Below are positions 16,417 through 24,099 of a DNA stretch of 33,679 nucleotides, one piece after another (positions within the stretch are counted from its first letter, which is position 1; each line of letters begins with the position of its first letter). This DNA is from an uncultured Clostridia bacterium. Its GTDB lineage: Bacteria; Bacillota; Clostridia; Christensenellales; UBA1242. The notes under the pieces were generated by a model that had not been told where the DNA came from, did not search any database, and saw nothing but the letters and a program-made list of their open reading frames with translations. Made by a program: the position numbers and the translations under genes. The stretch covers positions 1 through 33,679 of the forward strand of contig CALVYP010000007.1 of assembly GCA_944372365.1 (NCBI GenBank), written 5' to 3'.

Positions 16417-17373
16417 ATGCTTGATGAGATATTCAAAAATTCACTGCAGTTTAAAAATTTTTTAAAAACTGTTAAAAATGGTAACGCCGCGCACTCATTT
16501 TTGCTGATCAGCAAGGATGCTTTTTCGGCGCAAGAGATGGCAAATTTGTTTGCACAAGTTTTAATTTGTCCAAATGTTTGCGGTGATTGTGAAAATTGTC
16601 AAAAAATTATTCACCATTTGCATCCTGATGTTAAATATTTTCCGCAGGGCGCAAAACTTTTGGTGGACGATAGCAAAAAAATTGTTGAAGAAAGTTTTAC
16701 CAAGCCAATTTTTACTGATAAAAAGATCTTTATCATTCAAAATGTAGACCTATCAACCGACGAAGCGCAAAACAAACTTTTAAAATCGTTGGAAGAGCCT
16801 CAAAACAATGTTTACTACATTTTAACCACTTCAAATTCAGACAAGGTTTTGCCAACAATAAAGTCAAGGTGCGATAAAATTGTTTTGTCTCCTGCGGATG
16901 AAGAGCAAATTCAAAATTACATCACTTGTGATGAAAAAAACAAATATCTCGCTTTAAAGATTGGGCAGGGCTTTGTTGCAAAAACCTTGCAGCTTAGCAA
17001 AAAATCAAATTTGCAAGAGCTGTTTGAAGTTGCCTTGGGGCTGCTTAAAGACCTTTCGTCAAGCAAAGATGCTGTTGTGTGGACAAAAAAGATTATCGAT
17101 CAAAAAACCGACTTCAATTTAATTACAGAAATGGCGTCTATTTTGATTGAAGATGCGCTTTTAATCAAAGTTGACAAAAACAATCAGATAACATTTGATA
17201 AATTTGCTTCCGTTGTGCTTGAAATTGCACAGGCAAATTCAATCAAGTGCCTATCTCAGTTGCAAGCGGTTTTTGATAGAGCGGTGCGCGATCTTTCTTA
17301 CAATGTCAGCCTGCCGCTTGTTGCAGATAATTTGGTTATGAAAATTTTGGAGGTTAAATACTTATGCAAATAG
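16417..17373 (+). CDS. holB: DNA polymerase III delta' subunit
   Basis: Delta' is part of the clamp loader that places the sliding clamp on DNA. The 318-aa protein has the zinc-binding cysteines C51-x3-C55-x2-C58-x2-C61, the segment IIQNVDLSTDEAQNKLLKSL typical of clamp-loader subunits, and the SRC motif (S150-R151-C152) that carries the arginine finger. The Walker A region is degenerate, as is normal for delta'. The start at 16417 gives the expected N-terminus, and no Shine-Dalgarno precedes it. It overlaps ricT by 10 bp. The order holB-ricT-(yabB/trmN6) matches Bacillus and other Bacillota. Confidence 0.93.
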   Translation: MLDEIFKNSLQFKNFLKTVKNGNAAHSFLLISKDAFSAQEMANLFAQVLICPNVCGDCENCQKIIHHLHPDVKYFPQGAKLLVDDSKKIVEESFTKPIFTDKKIFIIQNVDLSTDEAQNKLLKSLEEPQNNVYYILTTSNSDKVLPTIKSRCDKIVLSPADEEQIQNYITCDEKNKYLALKIGQGFVAKTLQLSKKSNLQELFEVALGLLKDLSSSKDAVVWTKKIIDQKTDFNLITEMASILIEDALLIKVDKNNQITFDKFASVVLEIAQANSIKCLSQLQAVFDRAVRDLSYNVSLPLVADNLVMKILEVKYLCK

Positions 17374-18179
17374 ATGTTGTAGGCGTAAAATTTAGGCATG
17401 GCATTCACACCTATTCATTCAGCCCAAACGGCGGAGAGTATAAAGTGGGAGATATGGTGGTTGTTGAAACTGACAAGGGCAACGATGTTGTAAGAGTTGT
17501 TGAAAAGGCCAAAACCATCGATGCATCCACTTTGGAAGAGCCGCTTAAAAATGTGCTTAGAAAAGCAACGCCAGATGAAGTTGTCAAGGCGGAAGAGAAT
17601 GACAAAAAAGCCGCATCGTTTTTGCCAGAAGTTGCAAGCATGGCTAAACAAAGCGGACTGGATATGAAAATTGTGGCGGTTGAGAGCAACTTTGACTTTT
17701 CAAAAATCACTGTCAATTTCACCGCGGAAGGCAGGGTGGATTTTAGGGCTTTTGCAAAAAAACTTGCCGAGCGCTTTAAAACCAAAATTGAGCTTAGGCA
17801 AATTGGGCCTCGCGACGCTGTTAGATATATGGGCGGGCTTGGCATTTGCGGCAAGGAGTGCTGTTGCAGCCAAGGCTATGGGCAAAGCGATCACATTTCA
17901 ATTAAAATGGCAAAAAATCAAAACTTGTCGCTGAATCCAAATTCAATAAGTGGTGTTTGCGGCAAGTTGCTTTGCTGCCTTGCATACGAAAATCAAACAT
18001 ATGTCGATGCGCTTAAAAGCATGCCAAAAGTGGGCAGCATGGTTTCGACCAAGGACGGCAAAGGCAAGGTTGTGTATAACGACCTGTTAAACAGAAAAGT
18101 TTCGGTTAAGTTTGAAGATGAAAGCAGCAGCGAGATTAAGGAATATGATGAAAACGAAATTAAATTTGAACAAAAATGA
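17364..18179 (+). CDS. ricT: PSP1-domain protein RicT (YaaT)
   Basis: RicT belongs to the RicT/RicA/RicF complex, which in B. subtilis supports RNase Y-dependent mRNA processing and influences sporulation and biofilm formation. The 271-aa protein has the two cysteine clusters of the PSP1 C-terminal region: GICGKECCC (C162, C166-C168) and GVCGKLLCC (C199, C204-C205). The latter are linked to iron-sulfur binding in the complex. The ATG lies within the end of holB, with TTGGAGG upstream, indicating translational coupling. Its end overlaps the next gene by 32 bp. Confidence 0.9.
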   Translation: MQIDVVGVKFRHGIHTYSFSPNGGEYKVGDMVVVETDKGNDVVRVVEKAKTIDASTLEEPLKNVLRKATPDEVVKAEENDKKAASFLPEVASMAKQSGLDMKIVAVESNFDFSKITVNFTAEGRVDFRAFAKKLAERFKTKIELRQIGPRDAVRYMGGLGICGKECCCSQGYGQSDHISIKMAKNQNLSLNPNSISGVCGKLLCCLAYENQTYVDALKSMPKVGSMVSTKDGKGKVVYNDLLNRKVSVKFEDESSSEIKEYDENEIKFEQK

Positions 18180-18891
18180 AAGGCTGGACGACCTACAATT
18201 TGAAGGCTTAAAAATTGTGCAGAACAAAAATTTATATGCCTTCACATCAGATTCTGTTGTGCTTGCCAACTTTTTGAAAATCAAGAAGGGCGAAAGTGCG
18301 GTGGAAATAGGCTCGGGCAGCGGCGTCATTTCAATTTTGGCAACAAAAAAAACCAACGCAAAAAACATAATTGGCTTTGAAATTCAACCAGAGCTTTTTG
18401 AAATGGCAAACAAAAGCTTAATTTTAAACGACATTTCAAATGTGCAGTTTATCAATGATGACGTGCGAAATTACAAAAAATATATTCAATCTGGCAGCGT
18501 GGATGTGGTGTTTTCAAATCCGCCATACAAGCGCGACGGCTCGGCGCAGGATAACAAAAATATAAGCAAAACCATGGCTAGGCATGAGAAATATTTGCCG
18601 CTTCACGATTTGGTTGAATGTGCCAGCGGCATGTTAAAATTTGGCGGAAGAGCCTATTTTGTTTATGATGCGGATAGATGCGCGGAAATGATTTTTGAGT
18701 TAAAAAGTGCAAAATTGCAGCCAAAACGCATGTTTTTTACACAAAATGGCAAAGGAAAAGTTATATTATTTGTGGTAGAGGCAGTTAAAGGCGGCAAAGA
18801 CGGGGTTACAGTTCTGCCGAACCTTATCACTAATGACAATGACGGCACTTACTTAGAAGATATTAAAAAAGGAGTGTGGAAAACAAAATAA
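18148..18891 (+). CDS. trmN6: tRNA1(Val) adenine-37 N6-methyltransferase-like protein (YabB/TrmN6)
   Basis: This class I SAM-dependent methyltransferase is predicted to make m6A in tRNA. It opens with NERLDDLQFEGLKIVQ, close to B. subtilis YabB, and has the SAM loop EIGSGSG and the N6-adenine catalytic motif NPPY (N124-Y127). Length, 247 aa, is typical. ATG 18148 is chosen because TAAGGA lies 5 nt upstream; ATG 18145 and further upstream starts are possible but less well spaced. It overlaps ricT by 32 bp and ends the holB operon. Substrate identity is inferred from family and synteny. Confidence 0.85.
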   Translation: MKTKLNLNKNERLDDLQFEGLKIVQNKNLYAFTSDSVVLANFLKIKKGESAVEIGSGSGVISILATKKTNAKNIIGFEIQPELFEMANKSLILNDISNVQFINDDVRNYKKYIQSGSVDVVFSNPPYKRDGSAQDNKNISKTMARHEKYLPLHDLVECASGMLKFGGRAYFVYDADRCAEMIFELKSAKLQPKRMFFTQNGKGKVILFVVEAVKGGKDGVTVLPNLITNDNDGTYLEDIKKGVWKTK

Positions 18892-18920
18892 GCTTGCTGC
18901 AATTACGAATTTATATCATC

Positions 18921-18948
18921 AAAAACATGGTGCATGCCATGTTTTTTT
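18921..18948. terminator. Bidirectional terminator between trmN6 and spmB
   Basis: The stem AAAACATGG/CCATGTTTT has loop TGCATG (18922-18945), with an A-run on the left and seven T's on the right. It serves the rightward holB operon and the leftward spmAB operon, whose last stop codon is at 18947-18949. Confidence 0.85.
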
Positions 18949-19453
18949 ACATCACTCGGCATAGTAGGCATGCGACGATTGATCCAACGATGGATGCAAT
19001 CAATGCACATGGAATTGCGTAGTAAAGTTTTTTAACTTTGGTTTGTGAAAAGTAAACGGTGGCAACATAGAATATCGTTTCACTGCAACCCAAAATCACG
19101 CATGCGCAGCGAGAAATATAACTGTCTGCGCCATAAGTTGCAAGCACATCATCTAAGAGTGCGAAACTGCCAGAGCCTGTGAATGGCCGCAGCAACACAA
19201 GTTCGCAAAGCTCGGGCGGAATGCCTAAAAAGGTGAACACGGGAGAGAGTGCTTGAGCCAAAAATGCCGTCACGCCGCTGACTCTTAACAGGGCAACTGC
19301 AATCATTATGCAGGCGATGAACGGAAAAATTGAAACCACAAGGCTTATTGCGCCTTTTGCACCTTTGACGAATGTGTCGTAGGTGTTTATGTTCTTAAAA
19401 AATCCATACAAAAACAGCGCTATGAATAAAATTGGCAAAATGTATATGCTCAT
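18947..19453 (-). CDS. spmB: Spore maturation protein B (Gate domain)
   Basis: This 168-aa membrane protein matches SpmB: several hydrophobic helices and the family segments ALSPVFTFLGIP, LVLLRPFTGSGS and ILGCSETIFYVATVYF. In B. subtilis SpmA and SpmB promote spore-core dehydration and heat resistance, and the Gate domain resembles nucleoside transporters. The start codon overlaps the spmA stop (ATGA), so the pair is coupled. Homologs also occur in non-sporulating bacteria, so this alone does not prove sporulation. Confidence 0.92.
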   Translation of the reverse strand: MSIYILPILFIALFLYGFFKNINTYDTFVKGAKGAISLVVSIFPFIACIMIAVALLRVSGVTAFLAQALSPVFTFLGIPPELCELVLLRPFTGSGSFALLDDVLATYGADSYISRCACVILGCSETIFYVATVYFSQTKVKKLYYAIPCALIASIVGSIVACLLCRVM

Positions 19454-20031
19454 GGGCGCCTTCTTGCTTTAATTTTTTTGTGAATTTTGTCGCAAATCAG
19501 CACAAGCGTGATTCCAACGCTAACCGTCACAATCGTCGAAAGCAGGGTTGGCAAAATTATATCCGCAGCATCGGCGCTTCCGGCGTTGGAGCGCAGGCTG
19601 ATCACCGTGCTTGGCAGCAGTTGAATGGATGTGGCGTTGATGACGATAAGCATAATCATGGAAAAATTGGCTTTGCCACTGCCGTCATCCATCGCCCGCA
19701 TGGCTTTTATGCCCATCGGCGTAGCGGCGTTGCCAAGCCCAAGCATATTAGCAGACATATTCAGAGCAATCATCTTTTGAATTTCTTGGTTATCCACGCG
19801 AAAAAGCTTTTTGATGACGGGGCGCAAAAGTCTGGCGAGTTTTTGTCCAAGCCCGCTTGCATCCACAATTTCCAAAAGCCCCAGCCAAACAGCATAAACA
19901 GCACAAAGCTCGATGCAAAGTTCCAGCGCACCAGCAGAAGCCCCAATCATCTCGTCGAGAGTGGCGGCAGGGTTTACAAAAAGCAGCACACCAAGCGAGA
20001 TTAGCATCATGAAAAGCCAGATTTTGTTCAT
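19450..20031 (-). CDS. spmA: Spore maturation protein A (Gate domain)
   Basis: This 193-aa polytopic membrane protein matches SpmA: MNKIWLFMMLISLGV at the start, then the conserved NMSANMLGLGNAATPMGIKA and NATSIQLLPSTVISLR segments. It acts with SpmB. No Shine-Dalgarno precedes the ATG although the N-terminus is where the family's begins; TATATT ends exactly 6 nt upstream, indicating a probable leaderless mRNA. It is transcribed divergently from tatD with only 67 bp between start codons. Confidence 0.93.
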   Translation of the reverse strand: MNKIWLFMMLISLGVLLFVNPAATLDEMIGASAGALELCIELCAVYAVWLGLLEIVDASGLGQKLARLLRPVIKKLFRVDNQEIQKMIALNMSANMLGLGNAATPMGIKAMRAMDDGSGKANFSMIMLIVINATSIQLLPSTVISLRSNAGSADAADIILPTLLSTIVTVSVGITLVLICDKIHKKIKARRRP

Positions 20032-20037
20032 AGTGTA

Positions 20038-20092
20038 AATATATGTCTTTTGCCGATATTTCTTGACAAAACCGGCGTTTTTGTGCTAGGCT
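20038..20092. promoter_or_regulatory. Divergent spmA/tatD promoters with overlapping -35 regions
   Basis: Rightward (tatD): TTGACA (20063-20068), 18-bp spacer, TGC-extended TAGGCT (20087-20092), and ATG 6 nt later. Leftward (spmA): TATATT (20038-20043 read on the minus strand), with ATG 6 nt later; the best -35 is TTGTCA (20064-20069), which overlaps the tatD -35 but at a long 20-bp spacing. Neither gene has a Shine-Dalgarno. Confidence 0.6.
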
Positions 20093-20098
20093 TTTGAT

Positions 20099-20851
20099 AT
20101 GTTTATCGATGCGCACGCACATATTTATCAAAATAATGTTGAAGAAGTTTTGGCGGAGGCAAAAGACGCGCTGGTTGATTTTGTCATTTGCCCAGCAAGT
20201 GATTTTGACAGCATAAATCAAACGCTTGAAATCGCAAACAGCAGCGATATGGTTTATGCATGCATAGGTTTTCACCCGCAAGATGCGCAGCAGTTTGAAA
20301 ATGGCGGCGAGCAATTTTTAATTGAACATGCAAAAAACAAAAAAGTTGTTGCTATTGGCGAAATCGGGCTGGATTATCATTTTGGCGGAGAAGACAAGCA
20401 GTTGCAAAAACGCGTTTTTGAAAGGCAAATTCAAATTGCAAGCAAACTTAATCTGCCTATTGTTGTGCATATTCGCGATGCTATGGACGATGCGCTTGAA
20501 ATATTGCAGAAAAACGCCAAAATTTTAAAAGGCGGGGTGGTGCATTGTTTTAGCGGCGAAGGGCAAGATGCGCAAAAAATTATGCAGCTTGGGCTGGATT
20601 TTACCATAGGCGGAGTGCTGACTTTTAAAAATGCGGGGCATTTAAGAGAAGTGGTTAAAAACATCCCGCTTGACAGAATCATGCTTGAAACCGATTCACC
20701 ATATCTTGCGCCAGAACCATATCGCGGCAAAATTAACAGCCCAAAAAATGTGGTGCTCGTTGCACAAAAGTTGGCGGAAATTAAAGGCGAAAATATTGAA
20801 AATATTGCAAAAATAACATCAAAAAATGTAAAAAGGGTGTTTAAAATATGA
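20099..20851 (+). CDS. tatD: TatD-family metal-dependent deoxyribonuclease
   Basis: TatD proteins (YabD/YcfH branch) are amidohydrolase-fold nucleases, reported as 3'-5' DNases. The 250-aa protein has the metal ligands in family order: H6 and H8 (FIDAHAH), E88 (GEIGLDYH), H124 (VVHIRDA), H149 (VVHCFSG) and D199 (ETDSPYLAP). The ATG has no ribosome binding site but sits 6 nt after a -10. It overlaps rsmA by ATGA. The tatD-rsmA pairing resembles the yabD...ksgA neighbourhood of Bacillus, with yabE and rnmV missing between them. Confidence 0.94.
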   Translation: MFIDAHAHIYQNNVEEVLAEAKDALVDFVICPASDFDSINQTLEIANSSDMVYACIGFHPQDAQQFENGGEQFLIEHAKNKKVVAIGEIGLDYHFGGEDKQLQKRVFERQIQIASKLNLPIVVHIRDAMDDALEILQKNAKILKGGVVHCFSGEGQDAQKIMQLGLDFTIGGVLTFKNAGHLREVVKNIPLDRIMLETDSPYLAPEPYRGKINSPKNVVLVAQKLAEIKGENIENIAKITSKNVKRVFKI

Positions 20852-21654
20852 ATTTTAACTTTAAAAAGAAGTTTGGGCAAAACTTTATCAGCGACAAAAA
20901 TTTGCTTGGCGCAATTTGCAATGATGCTGATATAACCAAAAACGATGAAGTTTTAGAAATCGGCGCGGGCATGGGTGCGTTGACCAAGCAGTTGTGCGGC
21001 TCGGCAAAAAAAGTTGTGGCGTATGAGATAGATCAAGAGCTTAAACAGCATCTGCAAGCGCTTGGCTGCAACAATTTGACGCTGCACTTTGAAGACGCGT
21101 TAAAAAAACCGCTTGAGCAGATTGAAAATGATTTTGCTGGCAAATACAAGCTGGTGGCCAACTTGCCGTATTACATCACAACGCCGCTTATTTTTAAGTT
21201 TTTGCAAAGCCAAAAAATTGTTTCACTAACCATCATGGTGCAAAAAGAAGTGGGGCAAAGAATTGTGGCTAAGCCGGGTGGCAAAGATTATGGCGCGCTT
21301 TCAGTTTGTTGTCAGCATTTTTGCAACAACAAAATCATGCGCATTGTGCCAAGAAATATGTTCACCCCGCAACCAGAAGTTGACTCGTGCATTGTAAAAA
21401 TGCAGATTGAAAACGAATTTAATCAAAATTCACAAAAGTTTTTTAATCTTGTTAAAATTTGCTTTAAAAGCCGCAGAAAAACCTTGCTTAACAATTTAAG
21501 CGAAGGGCTTGGTTTGGATAAGTCGCTGTTAAGCCAGCTTGGATTTAATCTTTCGGTGCGCGCCGAGCAACTTTCCTGTCAGCAATTTGAAGAGCTTGCA
21601 AAAATTTTAGATTGCTACTTAGGGCAGGATGAAATTGTTCCAATGCAACAGTAA
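20848..21654 (+). CDS. rsmA: 16S rRNA adenine(1518/1519)-N6-dimethyltransferase RsmA (KsgA)
   Basis: RsmA dimethylates two adjacent adenines in the 3' terminal hairpin of 16S rRNA, late in 30S assembly. The 268-aa protein starts with KKFGQNFISDKNLL, has the SAM loop EIGAGMGALT and the catalytic NLPY (N105-Y108), followed by YITTPLIFKFL, and a helical C-terminal domain of normal length. It overlaps tatD by ATGA, with AAAAGGGTG just upstream. Its last 40 bp overlap a small leftward reading frame. Confidence 0.95.
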   Translation: MNFNFKKKFGQNFISDKNLLGAICNDADITKNDEVLEIGAGMGALTKQLCGSAKKVVAYEIDQELKQHLQALGCNNLTLHFEDALKKPLEQIENDFAGKYKLVANLPYYITTPLIFKFLQSQKIVSLTIMVQKEVGQRIVAKPGGKDYGALSVCCQHFCNNKIMRIVPRNMFTPQPEVDSCIVKMQIENEFNQNSQKFFNLVKICFKSRRKTLLNNLSEGLGLDKSLLSQLGFNLSVRAEQLSCQQFEELAKILDCYLGQDEIVPMQQ

Positions 21655-21767
21655 ATGTGCCAAAGCAGAGTTTTAAGCTGGGCGATCTCTTCCGGCGAGC
21701 GGTTTCTGCACAGCTCCACGGCAATGGCGGACGAAAGATAGAGCATTTGCGTTGAACAAATTTCCAT
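21615..21767 (-). CDS. Small uncharacterised protein, about 50 aa, resembling DUF6774-type proteins
   Basis: This leftward frame encodes a small helical protein (MEICSTQMLYLSSAIAVEL..., then SPEEIAQLKTLLWHIYCC). The amphipathic pattern (A-I-A-x-E-L, then S-x-E-E-x-x-L-x-x-L) resembles the short DUF6774 proteins common in clostridia. The frame remains open upstream to TTG 21809 (64 aa), so the start is uncertain; ATG 21767 fits the family length. No clear ribosome binding site is seen. It overlaps the rsmA 3' end by 40 bp. It fills an otherwise gene-less 190-bp gap. Confidence 0.45.
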   Translation of the reverse strand: MEICSTQMLYLSSAIAVELCRNRSPEEIAQLKTLLWHIYCCIGTISSCPK

Positions 21768-21799
21768 GTCAATATTTATGCCGGCAGGTGCAAAAAAGG

Positions 21800-21828
21800 T
21801 TAACAACAAGCAAGATATATGTTAAAAT
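21800..21828 (+). promoter_or_regulatory. SigA-type promoter for the HD-domain gene
   Basis: TTAACA (21800-21805), a 17-bp spacer, and TAAAAT (21823-21828) with an extended TGT; TAGGAG and the ATG follow. Confidence 0.7.
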
Positions 21829-21845
21829 AATATTAGGAGAAAAAC

Positions 21846-22427
21846 ATGGATTACAAACAGGAATTTTTAGAGATTTTTTATGACAACATCGATCGTGACG
21901 GCAGCGATAAACTTTTAGAGTGGCTTGAAAAAAGCGATTTCTTTTCAGCGCCGGCATCAACCAATAGGCATAGCGCCGAAGAAGGTGGGCTTTGCAAGCA
22001 CTCGGTGTTTGTTTATAAAAGGTTAACAAAATTGTTGCAATGTGAATATGGAAAGGATTGGAACAAAAAAATTTCGCCAGAAAGCGTGGCGATTGTGGCG
22101 CTTTTGCACGATGTTTGCAAGGTGGATTGCTACAAAACCGACACCAAAAATGTTAAAGACGAAAACGGCGTATGGCAAAAAGTGCCATATTATAAGTTTG
22201 AAGATAATCTTCCATATGGGCATGGCGAAAAAAGCGTTTATATAATCAGCTCGTTTATCAAGCTCTCGCGCGAAGAGGCAATGGCGATAAATTGGCATAT
22301 GGGCGGCTTTGACAGCAGGGTTAAGGGCGGCTATTTTGGGCTTTCAACTGTGTTTTATAACTATCCACTTGCACTTTTTGCTCATCTTGCCGACATTCAA
22401 GCGACTTATTTAGACGAAACTTGTTAA
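21846..22427 (+). CDS. HD-domain phosphohydrolase
   Basis: This 193-aa protein has the ordered metal ligands of an HD-superfamily hydrolase: H52 (GLCKHSV), H88-D89 (ALLHDVCK), H126 (GHGEKSV), H151 (INWHMGG) and D183 (AHLAD). Such proteins cleave nucleotides, cyclic nucleotides or RNA ends. The sequence between the motifs recalls the HD part of YhaM-type exoribonucleases, but there is no OB domain, so the substrate cannot be named. TTAGGAG precedes the ATG. No terminator is obvious before the next promoter. Confidence 0.85.
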   Translation: MDYKQEFLEIFYDNIDRDGSDKLLEWLEKSDFFSAPASTNRHSAEEGGLCKHSVFVYKRLTKLLQCEYGKDWNKKISPESVAIVALLHDVCKVDCYKTDTKNVKDENGVWQKVPYYKFEDNLPYGHGEKSVYIISSFIKLSREEAMAINWHMGGFDSRVKGGYFGLSTVFYNYPLALFAHLADIQATYLDETC

Positions 22428-22436
22428 AAAAGCCTA

Positions 22437-22465
22437 TTGACTTTTGTAGCAAAGTGTTGTATAAT
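22437..22465 (+). promoter_or_regulatory. Near-consensus promoter for the 525-aa gene
   Basis: TTGACT (22437-22442), a 17-bp spacer, and a perfect TATAAT (22460-22465); AAAAGGAGG follows before ATG 22491. This predicts strong constitutive expression. Confidence 0.8.
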
Positions 22466-22490
22466 TTAGCCAACTGAAAAGGAGGTCATT

Positions 22491-24068
22491 ATGGCTGATA
22501 GTGAAAAAAAGGATGATTTAGTTACCACTGATGACAGCACAGGCAAACCTGCTGCTGGCGGTATTTTTACTTATAGTGAAGAAGGCGCAGATGCTTTAGT
22601 GCCACCACCTGAAACACCTGTAACGGTGGGCGGCGATATGCCTGGGTCTGGCCGTGGCAAAGGCGTAGCAGATGCTTCAGATAAAGACGATGCGGCAGAT
22701 TCTGCAGATAAAGATGAAGAAAAGGATGATGCAACAGCAACCGCTCCTGATAAAGAGTTGGACGATGCTATGAAGGATGTTCTTGTTGGCATTGATGTTA
22801 AATTCGACGAGCTTCGCAACGCGTTAGGCGTTCTTAGCACCAACACCTCTAAGTTAAGGTCAAACCTTACAAAAGCTCAGGAAAAAGGGGTAAAATCCAA
22901 GATAAGAAAACAGCGCATAGCAACTATGAAGGCTCAAATTGCCCCAACCCAAGAAGCTGTTGACAATGTAGAGGCAATTGTTTCAGAAATCCAAGAGCAG
23001 TTGGATAGAGAAGACTATAAAAAATGGGCCGCTTCAACGCCGGCTCGCGAAACAAAGGCTAGCAGCATGGCATTTGAGTTAAAAGACAGCGAAAAAACAA
23101 TAGCCAGCGCTCATGGGGCAATAGACGATGCCAAAGCATACGGAAGAAAAGCAATTGCAAAAAAAGTGTTTGAAGTTTTAGCGCTCGTTACTGGCTTAGC
23201 GGCTGCTTTGGGTGCTCTTCATCATGGTGGGCAAGAAGTGGCTAAGATTATAAGAACTAATGCAGCTAACGATGACAACACGATATCTCCTCCAGGCCCA
23301 GACACAGAAATTGAACACAATGTAAGCGAACAATCAATTAAAAGCATTCAAAATGTGATTGACAAAATTATTGGCAATCCATCAATCGAAGTTACTGGCG
23401 TTGATTCACTGCAAATGGATGTTGACGGCAATTATCATATGTTTGTTGAAGCAGCGCAAAATGGCGAAAAGATTTTGATTTCAGTTGCACTGCCAGAAGG
23501 AGAAGTTCCAGGGGAAGACATAACAACAGCCGGAGATTTTTCAGGTGCTGCAGAAACTTTGGAAAAGTGTGCGGAAGACGGTTCTCTTGAAAGAGCAGAT
23601 ATGGGCATCTACTACACACCTGATCAAATTGTAGCGGCAGACCAAGCAGAGCAATGGGGAAAAGACATAAAAGAAACTTTGGGTCTTAGTGAAGACTCTG
23701 AAATATATTTGCAAGGCGTATGCAGCGAAGATGCAGTTGGCAAGAAAACTGGAACTGTCAATGTGGTTGCTATTGAAGCAGATGGCGATGCAGTTGTATT
23801 CAACGGTGCTGTGGAAGTTTCTGGCGAATTCAATAGAGACGATTTTTGGGCTATTGCTGCCAACGCGATGGTTGGCGACCCTGTAATGGGCGTTGATTTT
23901 AGCGGAAAAGTAGTGCGCAATCCAGATGTGAATACTTTGGGCATGATAGATCCAGCGACAGGCTTGCTTATCAATGGCGAAATTACACCAAGCGCTCCTG
24001 AACAGGGCGAAATTGAACAAGACGGCGGCAGCCTTGACAACACGGCAGAGCCGCAACTAGGGAGATAA
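22491..24068 (+). CDS. Uncharacterised acidic protein with one central membrane helix (525 aa)
   Basis: No family is recognised. The first 100 residues are low-complexity and very acidic (D, E, A, T, P), followed by a helical, coiled-coil-like region (about 100-220), one hydrophobic segment at about 226-244, and a second soluble half (250-500) with mixed alpha/beta character and an acidic tail. Absence of a signal peptide and a lysine/arginine-rich stretch just before the helix suggest the N-terminal half is cytoplasmic and the C-terminal half outside. It has a very good promoter and ribosome binding site and its own terminator. It lies 0.9 kb before the VirB6/TrbL-like cluster but is separated from it by ppa and a tRNA. 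Confidence 0.75.
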   Translation: MADSEKKDDLVTTDDSTGKPAAGGIFTYSEEGADALVPPPETPVTVGGDMPGSGRGKGVADASDKDDAADSADKDEEKDDATATAPDKELDDAMKDVLVGIDVKFDELRNALGVLSTNTSKLRSNLTKAQEKGVKSKIRKQRIATMKAQIAPTQEAVDNVEAIVSEIQEQLDREDYKKWAASTPARETKASSMAFELKDSEKTIASAHGAIDDAKAYGRKAIAKKVFEVLALVTGLAAALGALHHGGQEVAKIIRTNAANDDNTISPPGPDTEIEHNVSEQSIKSIQNVIDKIIGNPSIEVTGVDSLQMDVDGNYHMFVEAAQNGEKILISVALPEGEVPGEDITTAGDFSGAAETLEKCAEDGSLERADMGIYYTPDQIVAADQAEQWGKDIKETLGLSEDSEIYLQGVCSEDAVGKKTGTVNVVAIEADGDAVVFNGAVEVSGEFNRDDFWAIAANAMVGDPVMGVDFSGKVVRNPDVNTLGMIDPATGLLINGEITPSAPEQGEIEQDGGSLDNTAEPQLGR

Positions 24069-24070
24069 TA

Positions 24071-24099
24071 AAAAAAGCCTTACTTGTTAAGGCTTTTTT
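24071..24099. terminator. Bidirectional terminator between the 525-aa gene and ppa
   Basis: A 12-bp stem (AAAAAAGCCTTA 24071-24082 with TAAGGCTTTTTT 24088-24099). It overlaps the last codons and stop of ppa on the minus strand. Confidence 0.88.
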
